64,000 nt of DNA from assembly GCA_026120185.1 (NCBI GenBank), contig JANUWF010001481.1:749001-813000 (forward strand). The letters run 5' to 3'. This stretch comes from Voacanga thouarsii (taxonomy: Eukaryota > Streptophyta > Magnoliopsida > Gentianales > Apocynaceae). The position numbers and the translations under genes are program-made. A model generated the notes under the pieces. That model had not been told where the DNA came from. It saw only the letters and a list, made by a program, of their open reading frames with translations, and did not search any database. Shown here one piece after another: positions 22,321-33,280 of this stretch; within the stretch, counting starts at the first letter, position 1, and each line of letters begins with the position of its first letter.

Positions 22321-23212
22321 CAATTTTAGGTTAATACCAGATCTAAGGCAGGAAATTATCAAAGCACAACAAGATAATGCAAAGTTTCAGTTTTTTAGAG
22401 ACAGGGAGCTTAAGTGAGGGGGCAATGATTTTTGGCAAGACGAGGTAGGAGTGATGTATTTTCAAGATCGCATAGGAGTAAATATAGGAGTAAATATGCC
22501 ATTCTTCCGGAAGAAGTAAAGATGTATCTGGATCTAAAGACAGCTTTTGGTGGTTAGGGATGAAGAAAGATGTGGTATGATATTTCTACATACCTAACTT
22601 GTCAGAAAGCCAAAGCAGAACACAAGAAGTCAACTAGATTATTACAGCCACTGCTGATACCAGAATGGAAATATGAGGAGGTGACAATGGACTTCATCAC
22701 TGGGTCACCTATGTCAACGACCCAAAAGGATGCCATTTGGGTAGTGGTTGATAGATTAACAAAGACAATGTATTTTATTCCGATAAATGTAAGGGAATCT
22801 ATAAAAAAATTAGCATAGAAATATATATGAGAGATAGTTAGATTACATGGAGTACCTTCAAGTATCATGTCTAACTGAGACCCGAGGTTCATATCACAGT
22901 TTTGGGCTAAGTTCTAAGAATCCATGGGCTCTTCTTTGCAATTCAGCACGTCAGCACATCCATAAACTGATGGTCATTTAGAAAGAGTTATTCAGATATT
23001 AGAAGAAAATTAAGAGTATGCATACCGAATTTCAGAGATAAATTGATTAAATGTGTACCATATGCTAGTTAGCTTATAACAATAATTACCAATCTTCGAT
23101 TGGTATAGCTCCGTGTAAAGCACTGTATGGATGCAAATGTCAAGTACCATTGTATTAGAGTTGAACGGAGGACGGTTACATAAGCAAGACTAGGGAAGTT
23201 TGTATTCAAAAA
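22321..23212 (+). pseudogene. pol: Chromovirus integrase (broken)
   Basis: The zinc-binding region ends ISTYLTCQKAKAEH, where the first of the two cysteines has become Tyr. The catalytic core follows: VTMDFITGSP with the first Asp (about 22688), then SSIMSN, a stop and DPRF at about 22860-22885. In the family this second motif reads SDRDPRF, so the second catalytic Asp is Asn here and Arg is a stop. The third-residue motif DGHLERVIQ near 22970 keeps Glu. The protein would insert the DNA copy; this one cannot. Confidence 0.75.
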
Positions 23213-23774
23213 ATGGCAGATAAAGTGAAGGCAATAAGAGAGAGACTAAAAGTAGCCCAGAGTCGACAGAAGAGCTATGCGGACAGTAGGCGGAGAGAGT
23301 TGGAATTCCAAGTAGGAAATTGTGTATTTTTTAAGTCGACTCCTAGTAGGAGAATTTGGAAGCATCCGAAAAGAGGGAAGTTGAGTCTAAGATTTTTGGG
23401 TCCATTCCTAATCACTGAGAGAATTGGACTTGTGGCATATAGATTGGATTTGTTGGATGGTTTGTCGGGAATACATTATGTATTTCATTTATCCTAACTG
23501 AAGAGGTACAATCCTGACCCAGGACAAGTCTTGAATGACAGCATTTTGCACTTGCAATTTGACTTGAGCTACGTGGAGAAACTGATTAAGATTCTAGATT
23601 GAAGTATCAAAACCCTTCGGAATAAGCAGATACTGATGATAAAGGTGTTATGGGAGCATCATAGCACACAAGGTGCCATGTGGGAGGCGGAGGAGTGGAT
23701 GAAGTGGAAATATCCTAAATTGAGATAAGGTACATGTTGAATTTCAAGACGAAATCCTTCTAAGGAGTGGAGGA
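23213..23774 (+). pseudogene. pol: Integrase C-terminus with chromodomain remnant
   Basis: An open frame of 94 codons carries the GPF-type C-terminal domain (KLSLRFLGPFLITERIG, VAYRLDLLDGLSGIHYVFHL). After a stop at 23495 the text continues with the chromodomain end: IKVLWEHHSTQGAMWEAEEW then MKWKYPKL near 23635-23725. Such a chromodomain identifies a chromovirus and, in intact relatives, may steer insertion to certain chromatin. The 3' polypurine-rich tract and LTR follow at 23775. Confidence 0.75.
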
Positions 23775-26530
23775 TGTAAAGCCCCACCTAAGCCTACCCT
23801 AGAATTAGAGGGATGGGTTGCATTTTATGGCATATTGTATGAATATATACTTTTTGGGTGAATTTGTGCATTTTTAAATTGCTATATGTGGCATATATGA
23901 TTTATTTATATTAGATGAGTATTGGGGGAAATTAGGAAATTTTGCTTAGACATGAGAGAAGAAGAGACTTAGATCGTAGAATGGAAGAGAATTAAGTTGG
24001 GAAAATAAAAATAAAAACTAATATCATTAAGTGGTTAGAGCTTTGTAATTGCTTCCTAAGGTCTTGAGTTCTCTCCTATCAACTAAGTATTATTTTTAAT
24101 TATCCTAACTAATATTTGAATTTTATTTCTTGCATTCCATGAATCTAGGAGTGTTCTCTTAAGCGGACACAATGGTAATATTCTAGCCATGTGATCTTAT
24201 CCTAAAGAAAATCTAGAGGAGTTTTATCCTACATTATTTTTAGTAACCTATGTCCTATCATATTTGAATTTAAAAATATTTTTATTTATTGAATTCTTTT
24301 AATTTTCTCATAAAATATACTAGATTTTCTTGACTTGGAATGTAAATAAAAGTTAAGCTTTTGGAGATCTCTTGGCCGAAACATAAGAGAATTAATAGAA
24401 TGTTTTGTTTTTCAAATTTAATCACCAAAATACTCTCCTAAAGAACTACATTTTTTGTTGTTCTTGTTATGGTGAAAAGTTGGAAATCATCTTTAGTTCT
24501 TCTTCTTGGCTTACTTTTGAAATTCGACAGCTTGACCATCATATCTTTATTTACAAAACAAACACTCTTTTTCATGTGCAAAAAGCTGGAAATGAGCAAG
24601 GTGGTTTTCGGACCTTTCATACTTTGCTTAAACTAGAAAATTTCCAGTAAGCAAGTAAGTATTTTAGCCAAGAAACATTGAGTATTCAACGCCATGAATT
24701 AGTTCTTTCAAGGTTATTGTTCTTCTTCAAGATGATGGCTGGAAAATCACCATTAAAAGACCTTGAGATACTCCTACTTAGTAACTGAAAAATCAATTCA
24801 AAACATTTTGAATTTTTGCTAAAAACCTTTCTACATTTGATCATTTCTTCTAGCTACACAACCAGAATTTTTTCCAACTTATTCAATTTTTATTTAGCTA
24901 GCATTTCGTCTTCACTATTTTCAGTCACACAAAATACCATAGCTGAATATATTTTCTTCTACCTTTAAGCATGGCCAACAAACTCCACTGAAACACCTCA
25001 AACATCTCCTAGTTTCTCTCCATTCAAAATACTTTCAATTTGAAAATTAAATCCCACACTTTGCTCCATCAAACACTCACTTACCTAGCAACCAACTCTA
25101 ACAAACTAAACCAGAATTTCTGCACACATTTCATCAAGGAATTTTGGCCATCATCAAACAAGAACCCTCTCATTCTTCTTCGAATTTTCTCCCTTGCTCT
25201 CTCAAGAATACTAAGAACCCCCAAGAACATACATCGCTTTATTTAAACATTTTGCCACTTCTAAACATCCCAAACCACTCTAAAACCTTCAAAACAACTA
25301 GAGTGCAACCTATTCTCTCCTTTAGCATGCTATACAACACCAAAACAATCGAAGTTCTTTCTTCACTTGAATCAAACAAGCATTTTTTTCCAAGTCAAGA
25401 AGACCACTATAAGATAAACGAAGTCCAAATATCTTCTCTCTTCTTCTTTTCTTTACTTTCATTTCTTCTTATTCTTTTCTCAATCTCCCTCTCTTAGCTG
25501 AATTTGTTGGTGGCCATCATCGGACTTTTTCAATCTTTGGTCTCTCAAAGGACTCATTAATGAATTCAAGGCTCTTCAATTGTCAAAACGACATCTTCAA
25601 CTTAAATCAATCATCGAACAAGTATTTTGTCCTAAACTCCCTCATTTATTTTCAAACTCAAGATTAATAGGATGACGACTTATAGAAGTATGGATGTGAT
25701 GATTGATGATCTAGTGATGTTGGGGAAGATAAATACATATTTATATAATGTGGATGATTTTATAATATGAAGGTTGAGATTTTCAGTAGGACTGTTTATG
25801 AATTATATTTGGATTTTGATTTTTAATATAAGGTTATGATTGTTAGTAGATTTGTGAATTAAGTCTATATGTCACTAGCATGAGATGATATAGAGGATAA
25901 TGGAGATTGTTGCAATTATTATTTTTGCTATGCATTAATATTGTTAATCTTGCCATCAATTACCATACAAATATTAATATTGCTATGGATACTCTCTTGA
26001 CGTGATAAATATTGTTCTTACTCTACCTGTATGTTTGCTACATTATTTATGAGTTGCGAAATAATTAACACTTTTATTTATGAAAAGTAATATTATTGTT
26101 ACTTTTGATACTTAAATCATTATTATTATTTCTATTACCATCATTACTATTAATATTATTATTTTTAATATTATTAGTATTATTATTAGCTTTACTATTT
26201 TTAATTATCACCAATATTATTATTATTATCATTAAACACTATCACTTTAGAAAAATATTAATAATATTATTATAATTACTATTAACATTAATTTTATCAT
26301 CCTTTAAGCAATATTATTATGACTATAAAATTATCAATATTCTTATCAATAGTTTTGGACGCTATTACTATTTTTGTTATACTTAATTATCACTTATGTC
26401 ACTTACTGATGTTGTTATAATATCAAATTATTCTTATATTAATATTGATATTAAATTCTAGAATATTTTTATATTAATTATTTTTGGAACTCCTAAACCA
26501 TTATTATTATTTTATTTGAGTGATTTTTTG
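23775..26530 (+). mobile_element. 3' LTR-B of the chromovirus (3' end missing)
   Basis: It begins TGTAAAGCCCCACCTAAG right after the purine-rich GGAGTGGAGGA. The first 1.7 kb have no counterpart in the truncated 5' LTR; from 25441 it matches 13886 onward, including the ATT/TTA triplet tract (26030-26350). It stops at about 26530, where minus-strand gag sequence of a relative begins, so the last 1.2 kb of the LTR are absent. Open frames at 24405 and 25144 are LTR noise. Confidence 0.7.
24021..24080 (+). other. tRNA-like module inside LTR-B (copy 2)
   Basis: TGGTTAGAGCTT at about 24032-24043 is the A-box-like part. GGTCTTGAGTTCTCTCC at 24060-24076 is the decayed B-box part. It lies about 250 bp after the LTR start. 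Confidence 0.5.
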
Positions 26531-27608
26531 TACCTATCCCCAATGATGTTACCTTAGTTGGCCCTATTTATTGGTGGGACCAATTTTTCCCTAATTGTTT
26601 CGAGGTAGATTGGGACAATTCTCCCTCATATAAGTGGTCTCTCTTCAATAAAAACACTTTCTATGCATTCCCTTGAGCCAACATTCTTTCGCTCCGTGTC
26701 CCTTCTTTCTACAGCGATAATAAGTTACCATCTTCACTAAGACCTCCACTGGAGTACTCTTGGATTGTTTCCCTTTATTCCTCCACTATTGTTATGCTAA
26801 TCTCTTCATTGGAACATGCTTAATTGGGGTTCTAGTTTTACTTGTGGACCTACACTTCTCATCATTCTCTATTCACGTGGTAGCATCCACAGCTGTAGCA
26901 TATGTAGTTAGTGGAAAAGGAGCCAAAGCTCTCCTTAACACCTATCTTAAGCCCTTAACAATTTGTCAAGTATGATTCTGTTTTGTATCTATGAGGCACT
27001 TGTAGTATTTAGATAACATATTACATCAACCAACATATTGTGCTACCGCCATACTCCCTTTTTCAAAATTTTGAATTCATCCTCCTGCCTCTCTACTATC
27101 AATTGGGGAATAAATTCTGCTTTGAATGCCTTCACAAAACTACTCCAACTCTAATCTTGACCCATTTTTTTCTCATTCCTCATGTATTCATTGTCACCAA
27201 TCTCTCGTATGTCCCTTAGTTTGAATATTGCAAATTTCACCATCCGCTCCTCTAAATAGTACAAAGTATGGAATATATTCTCTATTTGCTCAGTTTATAG
27301 TTCAGCCTTCTGTTCTTGTTCAGCCTTACCAAAAAATGTTGACAGTTAAACTTCAGGAATCACTTCAGAGCCTCATCTTCATCATGTGGCGCTCTCCTTT
27401 CCATCATTGTCTGTAGAATTTTAGCCATCTTGTTGAAAGCCTGTTAATGGATACTCCCATAGACACTTTAGATTCTGCCTCCTATTCTTTCTCATTTCCT
27501 ACTTCTTTATCTGGCATGGAGTTTTTACATGGATTCATTCTACTGCATCATTAAGTTAGTCTTGGGAACTCTTCTTCTGCAGCTAACCATTCTTCATTTT
27601 GGGGCCAT
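26531..27608 (-). pseudogene. gag: Gag remnant of a minus-strand chromovirus relative
   Basis: On the minus strand the start MAPK lies at 27608, the same as the gag start at 19264, and QAFNKMAKILQT occurs near 27435. A capsid block is antisense to 26840-26960. Degraded zinc-knuckle text runs up to 26540. Stops occur throughout. The element is cut at about 26530, where the plus-strand 3' LTR-B of the neighbour ends, so the two relatives meet tail to tail with both ends lost. Confidence 0.65.
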
Positions 27609-28366
27609 CTTCATGTCATAAATATTATCTCATCACGGGGTGCATGAAGGTGATGTTTTATGCTTATACAATCATATCAATCAACATGATGATGTATGCA
27701 ACTTAAGTATTTCAACATGAAGGAAGTACAACTTAAGTATAACTCATCGATCTATCTCACATAAGCATAAATAGGTAAGGGAACTTTCCAAAAGTAATTA
27801 TTTCATGGGATAGTAATTGATGCATATCTAAACATACGCCACATAAACATCTCACATCATATTCGCATTCCATAAGGGCATGAGCTTTGTGAAAATTTAA
27901 CAATTTAAGGCAAATCAAACATGGTTGACACAATTATTAGAAATGCTAATAGAAAAACCTTTTTTGTTATCTATGGTCTTATTACCCACTCTCTAACCAT
28001 CTAGTGCCTAGCCATCACTAGGGTTCTTATGCTTGTATAGCCACTCCTAGAATTTCACGGTTGGGTCTACAAGTATAAGAAATTCCTTAATCTGTTACTC
28101 ATCCTTATAGTCTATCATCTTAGCTTTCTCCCAGTGCCATTCAAAGTTTGTGAATTTCACACTTATCTCTAGGTTCTTCATAATCCATTTCCCCATAGCA
28201 ATGGCTATCTGGGCTATTATTTTAACTTCATTATCAATGCTATCATGATCAGGTAAATTTTCTTCTGATATCCTTCAAACAAAGTACGACCATATCAGTA
28301 TTATAGTTGAACATTTAAGAGAATAAATGCGAAATCTACCAAAATTAAAGAAAACTTATAAACCTA
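27609..28366 (-). other. Untranslated leader of the minus-strand relative
   Basis: This lies between PBS and gag, the same layout as 18437-19263. No long frame survives, and I see no further recognisable signal. Confidence 0.5.
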
Positions 28367-28379
28367 GGCTCTAATACCA
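28367..28379 (-). other. Primer-binding site, initiator-Met type
   Basis: The minus strand reads TGGTATTAGAGCC, one base off the canonical form, two bases from the LTR end at 28382. Confidence 0.85.
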
Positions 28380-29829
28380 CTAGTAACACCCTGACTCCCT
28401 ACGTACCCTAAAGGGGTTGGGATGTTGCTCCATCTGAAGGATCAAGTCTCTATATAGCTTGGTACAAGTAAAATTCAACCAAAATAAATAAAACATATTA
28501 CAAAGATTCCAATACTTATATAAAGTCTAAAAAACATAAAGTTGTATATAAACGTCCTGAACAGGAAGTACTCAAAACATAATAGTATATCTTCAAGTTC
28601 TTAGAGACTAGCAACCTTGTCATATTAGACCTCCTTGAAAATCATGATATAAATAGTGTAAGATATAATCTTAGTAAGCCCTATGGGTGCACATAAAGCC
28701 TTTTTTTTTTTTTTTTTAACAATTCTTGATGCATGATAAATGTTCTTTTATAATATATGTACAACTATCAAATAATGCCTTTGAAATATTTCCCACTAAA
28801 TCTTTTAGATGAAATTATAAAGTACTCTTGAAAACAGCATAAAATAACATTTCATCACATCACTGCATATCAATGAAAATTATTCCATTAATAAATTTAC
28901 CACTCGACAGAGATAGGAATTTATCCTGTCGACATAAAAGCCATCTAGCCCAAGTAGGTACTTGACCTACCGACATAACATTGAGAAAGACCCTGCTTTC
29001 TCTTCCTCTAAAACCATCACGGATGTCCCACATCAGCCCCTTATGGAATCGTGTTACTAGCTTAGGATGGCTCAGCTTACAAGTATTGATGCCTTCTCCA
29101 AAAAGACTCCACTTTCCGAAGGTGCGCCTCCTACCGGAATGTATTCTTAGATTGTTAAAGACTAGTACAAGAAGTCAGTTCTCATTGAGTACTCAACAGA
29201 TTATAACCCTAGTTAGGAATAAACCCCAAAATAAACATTCTTGCAACGCTAGCTCAAGCACATTTCCAAATCTAAAATCTTTCATAAAAGATAATATTTA
29301 GGATCTAAATCATTACCATTCATGCCATGATTTTCACAATAATTTATTCATGCATGATAACGAAATTCAAAAATTGAAGGTTACAAAAGAAACATAAAAT
29401 ACCATACATGGCTCTTTTTCCATTTTATAGTCATCATGTTTGGAAGATTTCCAAAAGTAGTTTATGTGTAGAATATTTTTATAAATACAAAGACTCTTAA
29501 GTCTTAGATTGGTTTTACAAAAGACATTTCAATAAAACTCAAGGACTTACAGAGTCTTTAGAATCATTGAAGTAAAAGAAATTTCTTGAGATGGAAGGAC
29601 TTAAATTCTCAACTTATGTGGTTTATTTCAAGATTATGGTGTTGTCCTTTGACCTTAGAAAATCCTCTTCTATCACAAGAAATTAAAATACTTAATTAAA
29701 CACTACTTTAATTAGTCTTACAACAAAGTACTTACATCCAAATTTCCTACTCTATCTCAAAACATAAAATTAAGTCTGCCGAGGTAAAATTCACACAATT
29801 GCATTCTACAAATGGAAAGGAGAAAGTAA

Positions 29830-30160
29830 AAATGATAATAATAACACTATTCAATAACAATGATAATAAATTATATCAATTCTAAATACAAAAAACAACA
29901 AATTATTATAATATCTAATAATAAATAGTAATAGATAATGACAAATAATAATATATAATAATAATAATATTATTATTATTATTAGAAAATAATAATAATA
30001 GTAGTGGATAATAATAAATAATAACAAATTATACTAATAATAATATTAGTAATAATTATTAATAATAATAATAGTAATAATAACAATAAATAATAAGCAA
30101 TAATAATAAATAATGACAATAATAATAAGTATTATTTAGTAGTAATAATATTTAATATCT
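29830..30160. repeat. AAT/ATA triplet-rich low-complexity tract in LTR-B
   Basis: An irregular run of AAT, ATA and TAA triplets on the plus strand, the complement of the tracts at 14440-14800 and 26030-26350. Confidence 0.85.
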
Positions 30161-30522
30161 AAATAAATCATTGCAACAATTTAGAAATCAATAATCATCA
30201 AGAATTTAGATTAGAAGTGATGTACTATTTATATCAAATTGAGTCATCTATAATGTCCTCAAACTCATTCATGACTTTAGTAAATGTCAAAAGATTAAAA
30301 CCTGTTATTTATCACTTAAAAGGTTATATTAATCCCAAATTTTAGCAAGGTTTGTCTAACTCCCTTATGGTAAAACTCATACTTTCCCTTACCTAAATAG
30401 CTTCAAGCTTAACTAGCATCAAATCAAACCTAAATAGAGTCAAGTAAAACCAAGAATTTTAAAAAATTAAATGGATTTAGCAAAGGTTTTCAAAATTCAA
30501 ATAGATTTCATGGTTTTGGAAT

Positions 30523-30527
30523 CTTCT
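30523..30527. repeat. Target-site duplication CTTCT, left copy
   Basis: CTTCT stands just before the LTR-A terminus TGATGCG and recurs at 60413-60417 after the other LTR-A terminus CCTATCA. Confidence 0.85.
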
Positions 30528-31273
30528 TGATGCGTTCAGACTTGGATATAAAAATCATACAAAACTAAGCACATTCCCAATCAAGTTCAAATTAAAACGT
30601 TAAACCCAAATCACACATATGAGCAAGCATACTCATCATTAACTGAGCATAGGGTTAAAACAAGTGTTGATCCTTAAGGAACAAGTAGACATTAATTACC
30701 CTTCTTTCATTGTTTAATCGACTTGATAAAGTGAAAAACAAATAAAAGGAAAATTAAAAAGAAAATAAAAATATGTATATGTCAAGGATGTAGATTTATG
30801 TAACTCAAGCCATTGTTTAGACAAACATGATCCTAAAGAACTTAACCATTATCATAACCAATCATTCTCTTGGCACCATGAAGGATGAAGGTAGACTCAC
30901 TTTGATGGTCAATCCATGAAATCACTATCTTCTAGATAAATTAGAATCATTTGGTCCGTCTCAACTAATTCATCCAAAAGACACATTAAACACAATCCTT
31001 AATTAAATTCCCTTGGTCTCGGTGAATTTAGAACATGAAATTAATCAATGAACCCTTGGTCTCGGAAGACATCAATTAACCTTCAATTACCAGTTCTTAA
31101 ATAATTAACCCCCTTTGGTCCAGCAAGCCAATTACAAACAAAATATGAAATTAATAAATCGAAACACCCATCAACCCCCTTTGGTCCAGTAAGTCGATGG
31201 ATAGAATCAACTAACTAATCTCGTAATAAACATAAGTAATTGAATATCAAGAATAATAACCAATTAATCAAAA

Positions 31274-31743
31274 TGCAAAAACACACGGATGATGAATAAA
31301 AATACTATAAATTAAAAATTGCCCTTAACACAAAATGAAAAGTAAAGAGAAGAGAAAAGAACTGCTTCAAGGTTTTCCATGGTTGTGGTCAGTCCCGTGG
31401 ATTTTCTTCCGTATTCCCTGGTAGTGTTCTTGCTTAACGATCCCCCATGAGTTTAGTTAGTTGACCAATCTGGTTTTCTAAGTTGCGCATGGAAGCCTCT
31501 AGGTTCCTTGTTGTCACATCGACTCCTTGGAACTTAGCCTTTGTGGTACTTACCAATTAGCCAATCAATTTGGTGGTTTTTGAGGTGCTGTCGTGGTGTT
31601 TATGGAATTTGGATTCCTTTGGTTACCTCCAAAATTGAACGAACTTTACCAAGGTGGATTCCCATTGCTCCAAGAGAAATTAGGGTGATTTTTCCAGCTA
31701 GGATTATAGGTAGAGCTATATGGATTGTTACTTGGTCGGACAT
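31274..31743 (-). pseudogene. gag: Gag fragment trapped inside the 3' LTR
   Basis: The minus strand encodes phrases of the gag C-terminal part such as YNPGWKNHPNFSW-type residues (here degraded around 31650-31730) and a spacer leading to LENQIGQL-type residues near 31450. It closely resembles 50241-50737. Frame interruptions are frequent. The fragment marks the second half of this LTR as copied from the gag-located solo LTR locus. Confidence 0.65.
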
Positions 31744-32733
31744 TGATGGTTTGGATTTAGGCATAAAAATCATACAAAAACTAAGCACATTCCCAATCAA
31801 GTATAAATTAAAACGTTGGACCTAAATCACACATATGAGAAAGCATACTCATCATTACTGAGTATATGGTTCAAACGAGTGTCGATCCTCAAGGAACAAG
31901 TAAACATTAATTACCCCTCTTTCATTGTTTAACCGACTCAACAAAGTGAAAATCAAATAAAAAGGAAAACTAAAAAGAAAATAAAATAAAAATATGTACA
32001 TGTCAAGGATGGAGAAGTATGCAACACAAACCATTGATTAGACAACCATGATCTTCAAGAACTTAACCATTATCATAATCAATCATTCTCTTGGCACTAT
32101 GAAGGATTAAGATAAATTAGCATTACATGGTCTGTCTCAACTAGTTACTACCTTCTAGATAAATTAGTATCACTTGGTCTGTCTCAACTAATTCATCCAA
32201 AAGATGCATTAAACACAATCCTTAATTAAATTTTCGTGGTCTGACAAATTTAAAACATGAAATTAATCAATGAATCCTTGGTTTGGCAAATATCAATTAA
32301 CCTTTAATTACTCAATCCTCAGCAATTAACCTTTTTGGTTTAGCAAGTTAACAGCCAATGAATGCGAAAATTAATCAATTACAACCATCATCAACCTCTT
32401 TGGTCTAGCAAGTTAACAATAGAAACAACCAACTAATCTCGAAATATGCCCAAGTAATTAAATACCAAGAAGAACAGTCAATTAATCGAAAGATCAAATA
32501 ACTCCAATAATCATGATTATCTAAAACAATGTCAAATTACAATAGAACAATTAAAACATCATTGTCAAGAAAAATAAAACAAAGTAAAAGAAAGAACTCA
32601 TAGACAAGCCTCATTTTTCTTCCTTTGAAAACATTCTTGTACAACCCTCCTTGAACTTGAAGAATTCCTTCTTAGACTGAGTGATTTTCTATGATGATCA
32701 ATGAATTCTCCCCCTTTTCCTTGTGTTTTTCAT

Positions 32734-32743
32734 CTATTTATAG
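32734..32743 (-). promoter_or_regulatory. TATA box of the 3' LTR-A
   Basis: The minus strand reads CTATAAATAG, the same as in the other LTR-A copies. GGCGCC-type hexamers lie 130 to 350 bp upstream. Confidence 0.6.
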
Positions 32744-32873
32744 GCTTAAGAAGTGCCTAAACTCGTAGGTACAAAGTTCTTGGCCGAGTAGAAGTTGGAA
32801 GATGCTAAAACTCCCCAGATTTCCAAAAACGCGTCAAAGGATCGTTGCACCACCTCAGGAACAGACCACAGCC

Positions 32874-33083
32874 GGCGCCACCTGTGTTCTGTTTCTCCAC
32901 TTGTTTGCCGATTTTTCTCCGAATTTTGCGCATACATTCCAGAATACAGCCGGCACCGCCTCCAGCCTTACAGCCAGCGCCGGTTAGGCTCTGTTCTACT
33001 CTGCTTCTCCAATTTTTCCATCGCTTTGAAGTCTGTGCATCCAGTGTACAGTCGGCGCCGGTTCCTGGCTTCCAGCCGGCGTC
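32874..33083. repeat. GGCGCC-type pairs in the 3' LTR-A
   Basis: A single hexamer starts at 32874, a pair at 32952 and 32976 (24 bp), and a pair at 33054 and 33078 (24 bp). All are upstream of the minus-strand TATA box. Confidence 0.85.
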
Positions 33084-33264
33084 GCCTCTGCTCTGTTTTG
33101 CGACGGTTTTGCTTTGTTTTATCCAAAAAACTGAAATAATAATGAAAATACCTTTCCAAGGATAAAATATCAAATATGAAAGAATATGACTAGTTATTGC
33201 ACAAAATGTATTACAAAAGTGCCTCAAATAACTATGCAAAATATAACCAAATTAGCCCCTATCA

Positions 33265-33280
33265 TATTCCGCCACACTTA
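33265..33280 (-). other. Presumed polypurine tract of the LTR-A element
   Basis: Minus-strand TAAGTGTGGCGGAATA directly adjoins the 3' LTR start TGATAGGGG. It would prime plus-strand synthesis. Confidence 0.5.

Larger units (their letters stand above)
28382..30527 (-). mobile_element. LTR-B of the minus-strand relative, part next to its PBS
   Basis: It begins at the PBS with the complement of the LTR 3' end (CCCTACGTACCC block at 28396). It contains the complement of the ATT/TTA tract (29830-30150) and is interrupted at 30527 by the LTR-A gypsy element. It resumes at 60418. Without the insertion the LTR measures about 3.55 kb. This is the host of the whole 30-kb nest. Confidence 0.75.
30528..33264 (-). 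mobile_element. Chimeric 3' LTR-A (2.7 kb instead of 1.4 kb)
   Basis: 30528-31273 matches the first half of the 5' LTR copy (from 58995). At 31273 it switches to a gag fragment (31274-31743), and at 31744 a second LTR-A begins and runs to its proper inner end at 33264. The segment from 31274 to 33264 parallels 50241-57701 without its copia, including the GGACAT before the LTR. A recombination or template switch between the 3' LTR and a gag-located solo LTR explains the structure. Confidence 0.75.

Noticed and set aside
25144..25497. 117-codon frame with a Leu/Phe/Ser-rich C-terminus like a membrane segment
   Set aside because: It lies inside the 3' LTR-B, has no homologous frame in the other copies, and the C-terminal part is a pyrimidine-rich tract.
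26760..26975. Plus-strand frame of 71 codons with hydrophobic character
   Set aside because: It is antisense to a gag remnant; the equivalent shadow is seen opposite the gag at 19852-20052.
32795..33239. Overlapping frames of 100-144 codons on both strands
   Set aside because: They fall in the U3 of the 3' LTR-A, where the GC-rich palindrome region suppresses stops; nearly the same frames recur in other LTR-A copies.
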